Position numbers and translations under genes: made by a program
NCBI RefSeq assembly: GCF_007989085.1
Contig: NZ_BJVJ01000007.1
Location: 62,001-126,000, forward strand
Source of the DNA: Pseudonocardia sulfidoxydans NBRC 16205
Lineage (GTDB): Bacteria > Actinomycetota > Actinomycetes > Mycobacteriales > Pseudonocardiaceae
DNA: 64,000 bases
Reading direction: 5' to 3'
Part shown: piece by piece, positions 25,100 to 33,330 of the stretch
How positions within the stretch are numbered: the stretch's first letter is position 1
Layout of the letters: every line of letters starts with the position of its first letter
The notes under the pieces: model-generated
What the model saw: only the letters and a program-made list of their open reading frames with translations
Told to the model about the DNA's origin: nothing
The model's database searches: none

Positions 25100-26224
25100 T
25101 CAGGTGCCGAGCAGCAGTACCTCGCCGATGACCGCGACGAGCGCGATCTCGGCTCCGGCGACCTGGTTCGCCGCGCTCTCGCCGCGCAGCTGGCGCACGG
25201 CCTGCACGACCCGTTGCAGCCGTTGCGACTCGCCGGTGTGCGAGTGCGACATGGTGCCGCCGTCGGTGACGATCGGGTAGCGCCCGGTCGCCTCGATAGC
25301 GTCTCCGGCGACGAGGTCGGCGCCCTCCCCGACGTCGCAGTAGCGCAGGGCCTCGAAGTACCGCACGATCTCCCACGAGAAGTTGTCGTAGAACTCGAAG
25401 ACGTCCACGTCGTCGCGGGAGATGCCGGCCTGCGCGAACGCCGCGTCGCCGGCCTTGCGGCCCCACATCGCGACGCGGTCGTAGGTCGGCGGGTGGGTGT
25501 AGGTCGGCCCCCAGCTGTCCCAGGCGCCGCCCAGCACCCGCACCGGTCGGGCGTCGAGGTCGGCGGCCCGCTCGGCGGTGGTCAGCACCAGCGCCGACCC
25601 GCCCTCGCTGGTGGTGGCACAGTCCAGCAGGTGGTAGGGGTCGGCGATCATCCGCGAGGCGAGGACGTCCTCGGCCGTGTACGGGCCCCGGCCGAAGTAG
25701 ACGGCCTCCGGGTTGCGGGAGCCGTTGTTGCGGATGACCGCGGCGACGTGCGCGATCTTCTCCCGCGGCACGGAGAAGCGGTGCAGGTACTGCTGCGCCG
25801 CCATCGCCCACTCCGCCGGGGTCATCAGGCCCCAGCACTCGATGAACTCGTGCGCGGGCCGCGCCCACGGGGCGACCGCGGCCCGGTCGGTGTACACGCC
25901 CGCCTGCCCACCGGCGAGCACCACGGTCTCGCAGGCGCCGGCCTCGATCGCGGCCGCCGCCTCGACGACGGCGGCCGGCCCGGGCACCTGCGCGCCGGTC
26001 CAGAACCAGGGGATCCCGAGCGCGTACCCGAACGCGTCGGCACCGCCCCGGTACTGCAGGCCGGGCAGCACGGTCAGCCCGTCGACGTCGGCCGTGGTGA
26101 GCCCGGCGTCGTCGAGCGCCCCGGTGATCGCGGCGAGCGTGACCGAGTCCGAGGTCTGGCCCTCGAGCACCCGCGCCTGCGGTGTGTTGTGGGCACCGAC
26201 GACGACGACCTCGCGGCGCCTCAT
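25100..26224 (-). CDS. Thiolase-fold SCP-x/Ltp2-like protein, probably an aldolase
   Basis: This 374-residue member of the SCP-x thiolase family has 'VGAHNTPQARV' at the start, 'IRNNGSRNPEAVYFG' and 'DVFEFYDNFSWE'. The thiolase nucleophile Cys is absent: the region after the first core strand reads 'GAQVPGPAAVVEAAAAIEAG', and the usual GHPxG is replaced by 'MSHSHTGES'. Members of this kind, paired with a DUF35 protein, act as retro-aldolases in steroid side-chain degradation (Ltp2-ChsH2). Its ATG overlaps the stop of the DUF35 gene. C-C bond cleavage of a hydroxyacyl-CoA is therefore more likely than thiolysis. Confidence 0.82.
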   Translation of the reverse strand: MRRREVVVVGAHNTPQARVLEGQTSDSVTLAAITGALDDAGLTTADVDGLTVLPGLQYRGGADAFGYALGIPWFWTGAQVPGPAAVVEAAAAIEAGACETVVLAGGQAGVYTDRAAVAPWARPAHEFIECWGLMTPAEWAMAAQQYLHRFSVPREKIAHVAAVIRNNGSRNPEAVYFGRGPYTAEDVLASRMIADPYHLLDCATTSEGGSALVLTTAERAADLDARPVRVLGGAWDSWGPTYTHPPTYDRVAMWGRKAGDAAFAQAGISRDDVDVFEFYDNFSWEIVRYFEALRYCDVGEGADLVAGDAIEATGRYPIVTDGGTMSHSHTGESQRLQRVVQAVRQLRGESAANQVAGAEIALVAVIGEVLLLGT

Positions 26225-26625
26225 GCGACGAGCTCGAAGCAGGGCAGGGTGATCGCGTCGGTCACCGGGGTGAAGCGCACGCGCACGGCGGCGCCGATCG
26301 TGACCGCGTCGGGCGACGACCCGACGATGTTGGTGACCATCTCGTATCCCTCGTCGAGCCGGACGACCGCGACGACGTACGGCACGCCGAACGCCGGTGT
26401 CTGCGGGCGCCAGACCACCGTGAAGGTCACGACGTGGCCGGCGCCCGCCGACTCCACCCAGGTCAGGGCGTCCGCGTGGCACTCGCGGCAGAACTCCTGC
26501 GGGGTGAACACGTGGGTTCCGCACTTGTCGCAGCGCTGGACGAGCAGCCGGCCGTCCCGGCACGCGGCCCAGAAGGGCTGCGTGAGCGGCGACGGGTGCG
26601 GAACCGGTCTGTCCGGCGCGGTCAC
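26221..26625 (-). CDS. DUF35 OB-fold/zinc-ribbon protein (partner of the thiolase-fold protein)
   Basis: This 134-residue protein has an N-terminal rubredoxin-like zinc ribbon Cys32-x2-Cys35-x10-Cys46-x2-Cys49 ('CDKCG', 'FCREC') followed by an OB fold ('GHVVTFTVVWRPQTPAFG'). DUF35 proteins form complexes with SCP-x/Ltp2 enzymes and help bind the acyl-CoA. Start and stop codons overlap both neighbours (ATGA at each side), consistent with a fixed stoichiometry. Confidence 0.88.
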   Translation of the reverse strand: MTAPDRPVPHPSPLTQPFWAACRDGRLLVQRCDKCGTHVFTPQEFCRECHADALTWVESAGAGHVVTFTVVWRPQTPAFGVPYVVAVVRLDEGYEMVTNIVGSSPDAVTIGAAVRVRFTPVTDAITLPCFELVA

Positions 26626-27860
26626 TCCTGGTCCAGTGGCCGACCGTCGGCGTCGAGGTGCTGGTCGAAGGGCAGCTGGTAGAGCCTGATCGCGTTGCCG
26701 CGCACGATCCGGTAGGTGATGGCGGGGTCGACTCCCGCGAACTGGTCGGCGAGATGGCTGCGGGTGTGCGGGAACGGCCCGTCACTGTGCGGGAAGTCGA
26801 CCTCGAACATCAGGTTGTCGACGCCGATGTGCTCGGCGCTCGCGATCGCGTGCTTGTCGGCGAAGATGCAGCCCCACATGTTGCGCCGCACGTAGGTCGA
26901 CGGCTTCTCCTTGAGCTTCTCCTCGCCCAGCGCCCACGTGTGGTGGGCGTAGGCGTGGTCCATCCGCTCCATCGCGTAGGGGATCCAGCCGGCCTGACCC
27001 TCGGAGTAGGCGAGCTTGAGCCGCGGGAACCGGTCGAGCACACCGGAGAACACGAAGTCGGCCATGGAGGCATACGAGTTCGCGAACTGGAGGACGGGCA
27101 GCAGCAGCAGCGGCGCCTCCGGCGGCAGCGTCATCAGCAGCGACGACGAGCCGATGTGCATGCACACCACCGTGTCGGTCTCCTCGCACGCGGCGAAGAA
27201 CGGGTCCCAGTTGCCGTCGTGGATGCTCGGGTAGCCCAGGTGCCCGACGATCTCGCTGAACGCCACCGCGTGCACCCCGCGGGCGGCGTTGCGCCGCACC
27301 TCGGCCGCCGCGAGGTGCGCGTCCCACAGCGGCACGACCGGGGCCGGCACCAGCCGCCCGCCCGAGTCGCCCGCCCACTCCTCGACCTGCCAGTCGTTGT
27401 AGGCACGGATGAGCGCGACCCCGAGATCACGGTCGTTCTCGGTCTCCTCGCTGAACGCCTGCCCGCAGAACCGCGGGAACGACGGGAAGCCGATGGACGC
27501 CTCGACGCCCTGCTCGTCCATCGCCGCGAGCCGCGCCTTCGGGTCGTAGCACGCGGGGTCCATCTCGTCGAAGGTCACCGGCTCCTTGTCCCGCATCTCG
27601 GCGGAGGTGTGGACGCCGTCGAGCACGACGACCGCGCGCCGCGGCACGTAGACGGACTTCCCGAACACCCAGACGTCGCTGGGCATGCCGTTCTCGTCCT
27701 CCTCGAACCCGAACAGGTCGGTGTCCAGGCTGACCATCCGCCGCTCGACGCGCGGGGCCCCGTACTGGAACTTCCGCGGCAGCCATTGCTCGAACAGGTG
27801 CGCGGGCTCGACCAGGTGGTCGTCGACGGAGATGATCCTGGGAAGGTCGGTTGCGGTCAT
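26622..27860 (-). CDS. Amidohydrolase-2 family protein (ACMSD/resorcylate decarboxylase type)
   Basis: This 412-residue TIM-barrel protein begins 'RIISVDDHLVEPAHLFEQW', the variant in which the usual HxH metal pair is DDHLVE. It later has 'GVHAVAFSEIVGHLGYPS', 'CMHIGSSSL' and 'FEVDFPHSDGPFPHTRS', all typical of actinobacterial family members that decarboxylate or hydrolyse ring compounds. The ATG at 27860 follows a GAGGAACAG ribosome site; upstream in-frame codons overlap the next gene and were not used. It lies between the monooxygenase and the DUF35/aldolase pair. Confidence 0.85.
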   Translation of the reverse strand: MTATDLPRIISVDDHLVEPAHLFEQWLPRKFQYGAPRVERRMVSLDTDLFGFEEDENGMPSDVWVFGKSVYVPRRAVVVLDGVHTSAEMRDKEPVTFDEMDPACYDPKARLAAMDEQGVEASIGFPSFPRFCGQAFSEETENDRDLGVALIRAYNDWQVEEWAGDSGGRLVPAPVVPLWDAHLAAAEVRRNAARGVHAVAFSEIVGHLGYPSIHDGNWDPFFAACEETDTVVCMHIGSSSLLMTLPPEAPLLLLPVLQFANSYASMADFVFSGVLDRFPRLKLAYSEGQAGWIPYAMERMDHAYAHHTWALGEEKLKEKPSTYVRRNMWGCIFADKHAIASAEHIGVDNLMFEVDFPHSDGPFPHTRSHLADQFAGVDPAITYRIVRGNAIRLYQLPFDQHLDADGRPLDQE

Positions 27861-27867
27861 CTGTTCC

Positions 27868-29679
27868 TCACCCTCGGGTTGTGGTGGTGTGGGCGGCGCC
27901 GTCGGGAAGCGGTGACCCGTCGAAGAGCAGGCCCTGGTAGCGGCCGTCGGCCCGCCACTGCTCCACGATCCGTTCGAAGCGCCACACACCGGGCGCGAAG
28001 GGACCGTTGCGGCGGAAGGCCTCGATGTTCGGGTTGCCCTCGTTGTTGTAGTAGCCGGGCGTGCAGGTCGCGAGGAACTCGCCGTTGCGGCGGGCGGACT
28101 CGATCACCGTGCGCACCCAGGAGTCCTCGGCCTCCTGCTCCACGTCGACGGACCCGGCGCCGGCGGCGCGGGTGGCGGTGACGACGTCGGCGATGTGGCG
28201 GGCCTGGACGTCGAGGAGATGGGTCTGGTTCGACGAGATCCCGGCCTGGTTGATGGAGACGATGAAGAAGTTCGGGAAGCCGCGGGTCTGCATCCCGTAG
28301 AGCGTGGCGATCCCGGTCGCGAACTTCGCGCTGAGCGTGGCGCCGCCGCGGCCGGTGACGTCGTAGCCGAGCCGGCGCGAGAACGGTGCACCGACCTGGA
28401 ACCCGCTGGCGAAGACGATGCAGTCGACCTCGTACTCGAACCCGTTCGCGACGACGGCGGTCTCGGTGATCTTCTCGACGCCCTGGCCGTCGGTGTCCAC
28501 GAGGGTGACGTTGGGCCGGTTGAAGGTGGGGAGGTACTCGTCGTGGAAGGTCGGGCGCTTGCAGAGCGCGCGGTAGTACGGTTTGAGCGCCGCGGCGACC
28601 GCCGGATCGGTGACGATCTCGTCGACCCGGCCGCGCACCCCTTCCATCACCTCGAAGTCGACGTCCTCGTCGAGCACGCCGCCGTGCAGCGCCCGGTTGC
28701 GGAAGATCTTGGTCCAGCCGTCGTTCACGAGGTCCACGCCGACGTCCTCACCGGCGATGAACCCGGAGAAGTTGCGTACGCGCTCGTGCTGCCAGCCCGG
28801 CTCCAGCGCCGCGGCCCACGCAGGATCGGTCGGCCGGTTGTCCCGGACGTTGACCGCCGACGGGGTGCGTTGGAAGACGTAGAGGTGTTCGGCGCCGGCG
28901 CCGAGGTGCGGGACCGCCTGGATCGCGGTGGCCCCGGTTCCGATGATCGCGACCTTCTTGTCCGCCAGCCCGGTGAGGTTGCCGTACGCGTCCCCACCCG
29001 TGTACGCGTAGTCCCAGCGGGTGGTGTGGAACGCGTGTCCGGCGAAGCCCTCGATCCCGGGGATGCCCGGCAGCTTCGGCAGGTCCATCGATCCGGCGGT
29101 CATCGCCACGAACCGTGCGCGGAACCTGTCGCCGCGGTTCGTCGTGATCGTGTATCGCTGCCCGTCGTCGTCCCAGCGGACGTCCTGGACCCTGGTGTGC
29201 AGCAGCGCGTCGCGGTAGAGGTCGAAGTGCCGCGCGATCCGCCGGCAGTGCTCGTGGATCTCGGGGCCCTTGGTGTAGCGCTCGGTGGGGATGTAGCCCG
29301 TCTCCTCCAGCAGCGGCAGGTAGATGTAGGACTCGGTGTCGCAGGCGGCTCCCGGGTAGCGGTTCCAGTACCAGGTCCCGCCGACGTCCCCGCCCTGCTC
29401 GATCAGCCGCACCCGCTCGACACCGGCCGCGCGCAGCCGGGCCCCGACCAGCAGCCCCCCGAACCCGCCCCCGATCACCGCGACCTCGACGTCGTCGGTC
29501 ACGGGTTCGCGGTCGGCCACCGGGAGGTAGGGGTCGACGAGGTAGCGCTCGAGGTCCTCGGTGATCTGGCGGTACTGGGCGGACCCGTCGGACCGCAGCC
29601 TCTTCTCGCGCTCCTGGCGGTACTTCTCCCGGAGCGCAGCGGTGTCGAGGGTGGGCGCGGTACGGGGGTGCTCGGTCAC
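27868..29679 (-). CDS. Baeyer-Villiger monooxygenase (type I, FAD/NADPH)
   Basis: This 603-residue enzyme has an N-terminal extension like cyclopentadecanone, phenylacetone or hydroxyacetophenone monooxygenases. The FAD loop 'IGGGFGG' is at 69-75, 'GGTWYWNRYPGAACD' near 100-114, fingerprint 'FAGHAFHTTRW' followed by D at 212-223, and the NADP loop 'IGTGATA' near 245. Full length and intact motifs suggest an active enzyme converting a ketone to an ester or lactone. The hydrolases on both sides in the operon can open the product. 114 bases separate it from the preceding hydrolase, so an internal promoter is possible, though none is obvious. Confidence 0.93.
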   Translation of the reverse strand: MTEHPRTAPTLDTAALREKYRQEREKRLRSDGSAQYRQITEDLERYLVDPYLPVADREPVTDDVEVAVIGGGFGGLLVGARLRAAGVERVRLIEQGGDVGGTWYWNRYPGAACDTESYIYLPLLEETGYIPTERYTKGPEIHEHCRRIARHFDLYRDALLHTRVQDVRWDDDGQRYTITTNRGDRFRARFVAMTAGSMDLPKLPGIPGIEGFAGHAFHTTRWDYAYTGGDAYGNLTGLADKKVAIIGTGATAIQAVPHLGAGAEHLYVFQRTPSAVNVRDNRPTDPAWAAALEPGWQHERVRNFSGFIAGEDVGVDLVNDGWTKIFRNRALHGGVLDEDVDFEVMEGVRGRVDEIVTDPAVAAALKPYYRALCKRPTFHDEYLPTFNRPNVTLVDTDGQGVEKITETAVVANGFEYEVDCIVFASGFQVGAPFSRRLGYDVTGRGGATLSAKFATGIATLYGMQTRGFPNFFIVSINQAGISSNQTHLLDVQARHIADVVTATRAAGAGSVDVEQEAEDSWVRTVIESARRNGEFLATCTPGYYNNEGNPNIEAFRRNGPFAPGVWRFERIVEQWRADGRYQGLLFDGSPLPDGAAHTTTTRG

Positions 29680-29793
29680 GGATGTGTCCCTTCGCCGCCG
29701 GGCGGCGTGCCTTTCGCGGGCGGCCGACGGCCTGCCTCACAGCTTTCTCGGACGGTGCGGACGGCCGGGGCCGCGGTCGGTGCGGTCACGACG

Positions 29794-30687
29794 TCAGAGC
29801 CGGCGCCGCGCGTTGGTGGCGAACTGCTCGACGACGGTCGCGTGCACCCCCACCGGGAGCTCGTGGCCGAGGCCGGGGATCACGACGAGCCGCGCGTCCG
29901 GGATCGCCGCGGCGGTCGCCACTCCCCCGTCCACACCGACCAGCGGGTCGTCGGCTCCGTGGATGACGACGGCCGGGAGCCGCAGCTCCCGCAGCGCGGG
30001 CGTGCGGTCCGGCGCCGTGAGGATCGCCGCCTGCTGGCGCAGCTTCCCCTCCGGGTGGTGGCAGCGGTCGTAGGCGTGGGCGGCCCGCGCGCGGACGTGG
30101 TCGGCGTCGAACGCGAACCCGCCGCCCGCCAGCGCCCTGGCCATGTCGACCTGGGCCTCGACGACCTCGGCCCGGGTGCGTGGGGCACCTGAGCGGATCA
30201 CGGCGAGCACCTCAGGCCGGGCCTTCCCGACGGTGCGGTCCCCGGTCGTCGACATGATCGAGCAGAGCGAGTCGACCCGGTCCGGGTACCGGACGGCCAG
30301 CACCTGGGCGATCATCCCGCCCATCGAGGCGCCCAGCACGTGCGCCGTGCCGACGCCCAGCGCGTCGAGGAGGCCGACGGCGTCGTCCGCCATGTCCTGC
30401 AGGCCGTACACGGCGGCGTCGCGATCACCGCGCCGGGCTGCCTCGATGTCCGGGACGCCCGTGAGCTTCGTGGAGTGCCCGACGTCGCGGTTGTCGAACC
30501 GGATCAGGAAGTACCCGCGGTCGACGAACAGTGCGCAGAGCTCCAGGTCCCACGCGTCGAGCTGCATCCCGTGCCCCATGACCAGCAACAGTGCCGGGTC
30601 CCGCGGGTCGCCGTGGGTCTCGTATCGCAGGTCGATCCCGTTCGCCCGGACCGTTCCCGAGGCGGGTCTGCTCGGCGCCCGCGTCAC
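29794..30687 (-). CDS. Alpha/beta hydrolase
   Basis: This 297-residue hydrolase has 'LLLVMGHGMQLDAWD' (oxyanion strand), 'LIRFDNRDVGHSTK' and the nucleophile elbow 'GASMGG' with Ser121. The acid is in 'VIHGADDPLVG' and the base in 'IPGLGHELPVG'. This is the aclacinomycin methylesterase/3-oxoadipate enol-lactonase-like group. The GTG start overlaps the stop of the upstream esterase-like gene (GTGA). It probably hydrolyses an ester or lactone made by one of the Baeyer-Villiger enzymes. Confidence 0.9.
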   Translation of the reverse strand: MTRAPSRPASGTVRANGIDLRYETHGDPRDPALLLVMGHGMQLDAWDLELCALFVDRGYFLIRFDNRDVGHSTKLTGVPDIEAARRGDRDAAVYGLQDMADDAVGLLDALGVGTAHVLGASMGGMIAQVLAVRYPDRVDSLCSIMSTTGDRTVGKARPEVLAVIRSGAPRTRAEVVEAQVDMARALAGGGFAFDADHVRARAAHAYDRCHHPEGKLRQQAAILTAPDRTPALRELRLPAVVIHGADDPLVGVDGGVATAAAIPDARLVVIPGLGHELPVGVHATVVEQFATNARRRL

Positions 30688-31637
30688 CGGGCGGCACCGA
30701 GGTGGAGCAGTTCCCTGCCTGCGCCGGCGTGCACGGCCGGCTCCACAGCGCACCCGGCACAGGCCCCGGCGGCCACGACCTCGACCGGGGACTCGGCCGT
30801 GCGCAGCAGCTCGGCCACGTCGCCGAAGGGGAGATCGTCGTGGGCCACCAGCCCGAACGGGGTCCGGCCCTGCTCGTGGCGCAGGGTGGTCTCCACCCGG
30901 GCGATCACGGTCGCGTCGACCTCGCGCAGGTCGTCGCTGCCGTCGGGGTCGGCGTCGAGGAGGGTGAGGAACGCGGCTGCGGCACGGGCGGCCCGAACCG
31001 GCGTCTGGACGTGTCCCTCGGGAACGTCGGCCGGGAGGACCAGGCGGCGCACCAGCGGACCCGTGCGGGGAAGGCCCGCCAGCAGCGCGGCCGCGTGCGC
31101 GCCCTGCCCCCGACCGGAGACGGTGATGGTCGCGGGGTCGCCGCCGAAGGCGCGGCCGTGGGTCGCGACCCACGTCAGGGCCTCCATCTGGTCGAGGAGC
31201 CCGAAGTTGCCGTTGCCCAACCCGTCGCGCACCGCGGTCAGGTCGAGATAGCCCAGTGCTCCGCGGCGGTGCCGGGGCGCGACGACGACGATGCCGTGCT
31301 CGGCCGCGAGGCGGGCGCAGAACCGCCGCCCGGAGGCGGCGCCCGTCTCGTCGTCGAACCAGACGAGCACCGGCCGGCCCACGGCGTCGGCCGGCGTCCA
31401 GATGTCGAGGGTCAGTTGCGTGGCTTCGGCGAACGCGGCGCCGAGCGCGTCGGGCACGGCGCCCCCGAGCGGGGACCAGGTGTCGGGCCGGGGGCACGGC
31501 GCCGGTGGCGCGAAGCGCAGCAGGCCGACGGGCGGTGCGGCGTACGGGAGCCCGAGGAAGGCGCGGACCTGCGGGAACTGCTGGGCCCAGCCTCCCTGGA
31601 CGGGCCCATCGGGCAGGGTGACGGTCAGGTGTGACAT
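30684..31637 (-). CDS. Carboxylesterase type B-like protein lacking the catalytic serine (pseudoenzyme)
   Basis: The 317 residues follow the N-terminal two-thirds of type B carboxylesterases: 'FLGLPYAAPPVGLLRF', 'GNGNFGLLDQMEALTWV' (142-157) and 'FGGDPATITVSG'. The nucleophile elbow, normally GESAGG, reads Gly175-Arg-Gly177-Gln-Gly179, so the serine is Gly. The oxyanion HGG is also lost ('VWFDDETGAASG'). The chain is about 180 residues shorter than active relatives and lacks the usual C-terminal histidine region. The frame is intact and it starts the operon, coupled to the real hydrolase by GTGA, so it is expressed rather than a recent pseudogene. A binding or regulatory role is possible. Confidence 0.8.
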   Translation of the reverse strand: MSHLTVTLPDGPVQGGWAQQFPQVRAFLGLPYAAPPVGLLRFAPPAPCPRPDTWSPLGGAVPDALGAAFAEATQLTLDIWTPADAVGRPVLVWFDDETGAASGRRFCARLAAEHGIVVVAPRHRRGALGYLDLTAVRDGLGNGNFGLLDQMEALTWVATHGRAFGGDPATITVSGRGQGAHAAALLAGLPRTGPLVRRLVLPADVPEGHVQTPVRAARAAAAFLTLLDADPDGSDDLREVDATVIARVETTLRHEQGRTPFGLVAHDDLPFGDVAELLRTAESPVEVVAAGACAGCAVEPAVHAGAGRELLHLGAAR

Positions 31638-31712
31638 CGCGCTCTCCCCTTCCTGGCCGAACGGCTCACCGGTGGTACGCGGACCTCGCGACGGTGCGTC
31701 GGTGTCTCCACG

Positions 31713-31754
31713 ACGGTAACTTCAGGATTCACTCCGGTCAATATTGGATCCCAG
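31713..31754 (-). promoter_or_regulatory. Promoter and VanR-like operator for the 31637-23304 operon
   Basis: On the minus strand the operator CTGGGATCCAAT (31743-31754, 10 of 12) is followed by one base, -35 TTGACC (31736-31741), a 17-base spacer and -10 TACCGT (31713-31718). The start would be near 31706, giving a leader of about 70 bases before the esterase-like gene. Confidence 0.65.
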
Positions 31755-31791
31755 CTTTGGCATCACACCCGTCCGGACCGACCACGCCGTT

Positions 31792-31814
31792 GAAACGGGG
31801 TATGCCCCCGGTTG
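31792..31814. promoter_or_regulatory. Possible second operator of the 36127 TetR
   Basis: GAAACGGGGT, three bases, then GCCCCCGGTTG aligns with the 23-bp palindrome at 36197-36219 at 16 positions, with the left arm intact. It lies about 40 bases upstream of the GGATCC operator of the esterase/monooxygenase operon, in the 288-base gap 31638-31925. It is less symmetrical than the 36197 site, so binding is uncertain. Confidence 0.35.
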
Positions 31815-31878
31815 ACGAGCCATCATAGGGAGTGGCCCCCCACTTGTCGAGACCACGTTCGTCCCCCGGACACGACGA

Positions 31879-31915
31879 AGCGCCGGTGGTGGCCTCCTCG
31901 GCCACCACCGGCGCT
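31879..31915 (-). terminator. Strong hairpin after the LLM gene
   Basis: Arms AGCGCCGGTGGTGGCC (31879-31894) and GGCCACCACCGGCGCT (31900-31915) are a perfect 16-bp stem with a 5-base loop, 10 bases beyond the stop of the minus-strand LLM gene. No T-run follows. Confidence 0.8.
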
Positions 31916-31925
31916 GCGCCTGCCG

Positions 31926-33077
31926 TCACTCCCCGTTCAGCGACTCCGGGAGCGGGGGGTCGATCGCCTGCAGCCGCGGCAGCACCTCGGCCGCGAACAG
32001 ACGCATCGACCGCTCCGCGGTCTCGGCGGACATCCCCCCGAAGCGCGGGTTGACGATGAACTCGACCGCACCCGTCTTCTGCTGGATGAACTGCAGCTTC
32101 TCGAACACCTGGTCCGGTGTGCCCCAGGCCTGCGGGCGCGCGGCGTACTCCAGCATCTGCTCGTCCTTGGCCGGGTCGGTCCCCGGTCCGAGGTAGGGCG
32201 GGACCTTCGCGTAGTGCTCGTAACCCTTGACGCCGATGAACTGGGACGGGTCGTCGAGGCCGTACTGCTTCGCGCTGCTGTTGTAGCTCTCGAGCATGTG
32301 GGTCGACATGACCCCCCACGCCTCGGCCTCGCTGTCGAAGCAGGACAGCATGACCTGGACGGTCGGCTGCGTCGGCCCGAGCCCGATGCTGCGGCGGATC
32401 TTGTTGACCTGCTGGATGTCCTCGGCGTACTCGTCCCAGCTCTTGGTGTTGGTCATGATCACACCGTGGCCGGAGTTGGCCACGATCGGCAGCGTGTCCG
32501 GGCTCTGCCACGCGATCCGCATCCGCTCCAGCAGTCGCTCCGGGTTACGGAAACCGGGACGGATCGAGGTCTCCGGGATCTGGAAGTGCTCGCCCTCGAA
32601 CGAGAACCACTCGTTCTTCAGCGCCCGGCGCAGGATCTCGACCGACTCGGCGAACCGGCCGCGGGCATGCGGCATCGGGACGCGGAACCGGTCGAACTCC
32701 TGCTTCGCGGCGCCACGGCCGAGGCCGATCGTGAGCTGCCGACCCTGCAGCATGTTGTCGAGCACGCTGATCTGGTCGACCACGGCGAGCGGGTCGTACC
32801 AGGGCAGGACGACGACGATCGAGCCGAAGTCCAGCTTCGTGGTCTTGCCGGCCATGTAGGTGAGGTGCTGGAGCGCGCCACCGGTCATCGCGTAGGGGGT
32901 GAAGTGGTGGTCCACCGCCCAGTAGGAGTCGAAGCCGAGCGGCTCGACGAGGCCGGCGAGGTGAAGGTCCTCCTCGTAGATCTGCTGGTCGGTGATCGCC
33001 GGCGGACCCGGCTGCCTCGACTTGAAACGGTCCCAGTCCGTGTAGTTCTGGAAGTAGAGATGGACACCGATCTTCAT
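31926..33077 (-). CDS. LLM-class flavin-dependent oxidoreductase
   Basis: This 383-residue luciferase-like enzyme starts 'MKIGVHLYFQNYTDWDRFK' and has 'LVEPLGFDSYWAVDHHFTPY' and 'GSIVVVLPWYDPLAVVDQIS'. 'RQLTIGLGRGAAKQEFDRF' follows, the usual flavin monooxygenase order. It resembles the long-chain alkanal/alkane monooxygenase-like group that uses FMNH2 and O2. It is a single-gene unit: its own hairpin lies downstream and a 253-base divergent region upstream is shared with the lactonase gene. The ATG at 33077 follows GAGGAAG. Confidence 0.9.
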   Translation of the reverse strand: MKIGVHLYFQNYTDWDRFKSRQPGPPAITDQQIYEEDLHLAGLVEPLGFDSYWAVDHHFTPYAMTGGALQHLTYMAGKTTKLDFGSIVVVLPWYDPLAVVDQISVLDNMLQGRQLTIGLGRGAAKQEFDRFRVPMPHARGRFAESVEILRRALKNEWFSFEGEHFQIPETSIRPGFRNPERLLERMRIAWQSPDTLPIVANSGHGVIMTNTKSWDEYAEDIQQVNKIRRSIGLGPTQPTVQVMLSCFDSEAEAWGVMSTHMLESYNSSAKQYGLDDPSQFIGVKGYEHYAKVPPYLGPGTDPAKDEQMLEYAARPQAWGTPDQVFEKLQFIQQKTGAVEFIVNPRFGGMSAETAERSMRLFAAEVLPRLQAIDPPLPESLNGE

Positions 33078-33148
33078 GATCACTTCCTCGGGAGTCCGAC
33101 GACGGCGGCCGTGGGCGGGCGTTGCCGGGGCTCTGGCCACGCAGCAAC

Positions 33149-33167
33149 TCGAATAAGATTCGAATCT
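33149..33167. promoter_or_regulatory. Overlapping TTCGAA-type palindromes upstream of the LLM gene
   Basis: TCGAAT, AAG, ATTCGA (33149-33163) and the perfect 12-mer AGATTCGAATCT (33156-33167) overlap, about 75-90 bases upstream of the LLM ATG. They look like operator half-sites for a dimeric repressor and resemble the palindromes at 16179 and 33271. Confidence 0.45.
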
Positions 33168-33270
33168 GGCAGGGTTAGGATCGCAGGCAGCCCCATCGAC
33201 GTCAAGGCTGTACCGGAAGGACCCCCCACTTGACGAGTCCGTCGCCGGGGGTGTGTGATTCCGACTCGAC

Positions 33271-33292
33271 TTCGAACCTACTCCGGTTCGAA
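33271..33292. promoter_or_regulatory. Perfect palindrome upstream of the lactonase gene
   Basis: TTCGAACC, six bases (TACTCC), GGTTCGAA, about 40 bases upstream of the GTG at 33331, where an operator would overlap the promoter. The rest of the 253-base divergent region 33078-33330 holds the 33149 site and a 16-base repeat (33222-33237); I see nothing else in it. Confidence 0.5.
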
Positions 33293-33330
33293 AACAGCAC
33301 ACCGACATCGACGTCCGCGGAGGAAGCCCG

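Noticed and set aside
27861-27989. Extended start for the amidohydrolase at 27989
   Set aside because: The upstream frame overlaps the monooxygenase gene and lacks family similarity; ATG 27860 follows a good ribosome site.
33173-33184. A GGATC-containing sequence (TTAGGATCGCAG region) near the LLM promoter
   Set aside because: Only about 7 of 12 matches to the operator and no matching -35/-10 spacing; not counted in the regulon.
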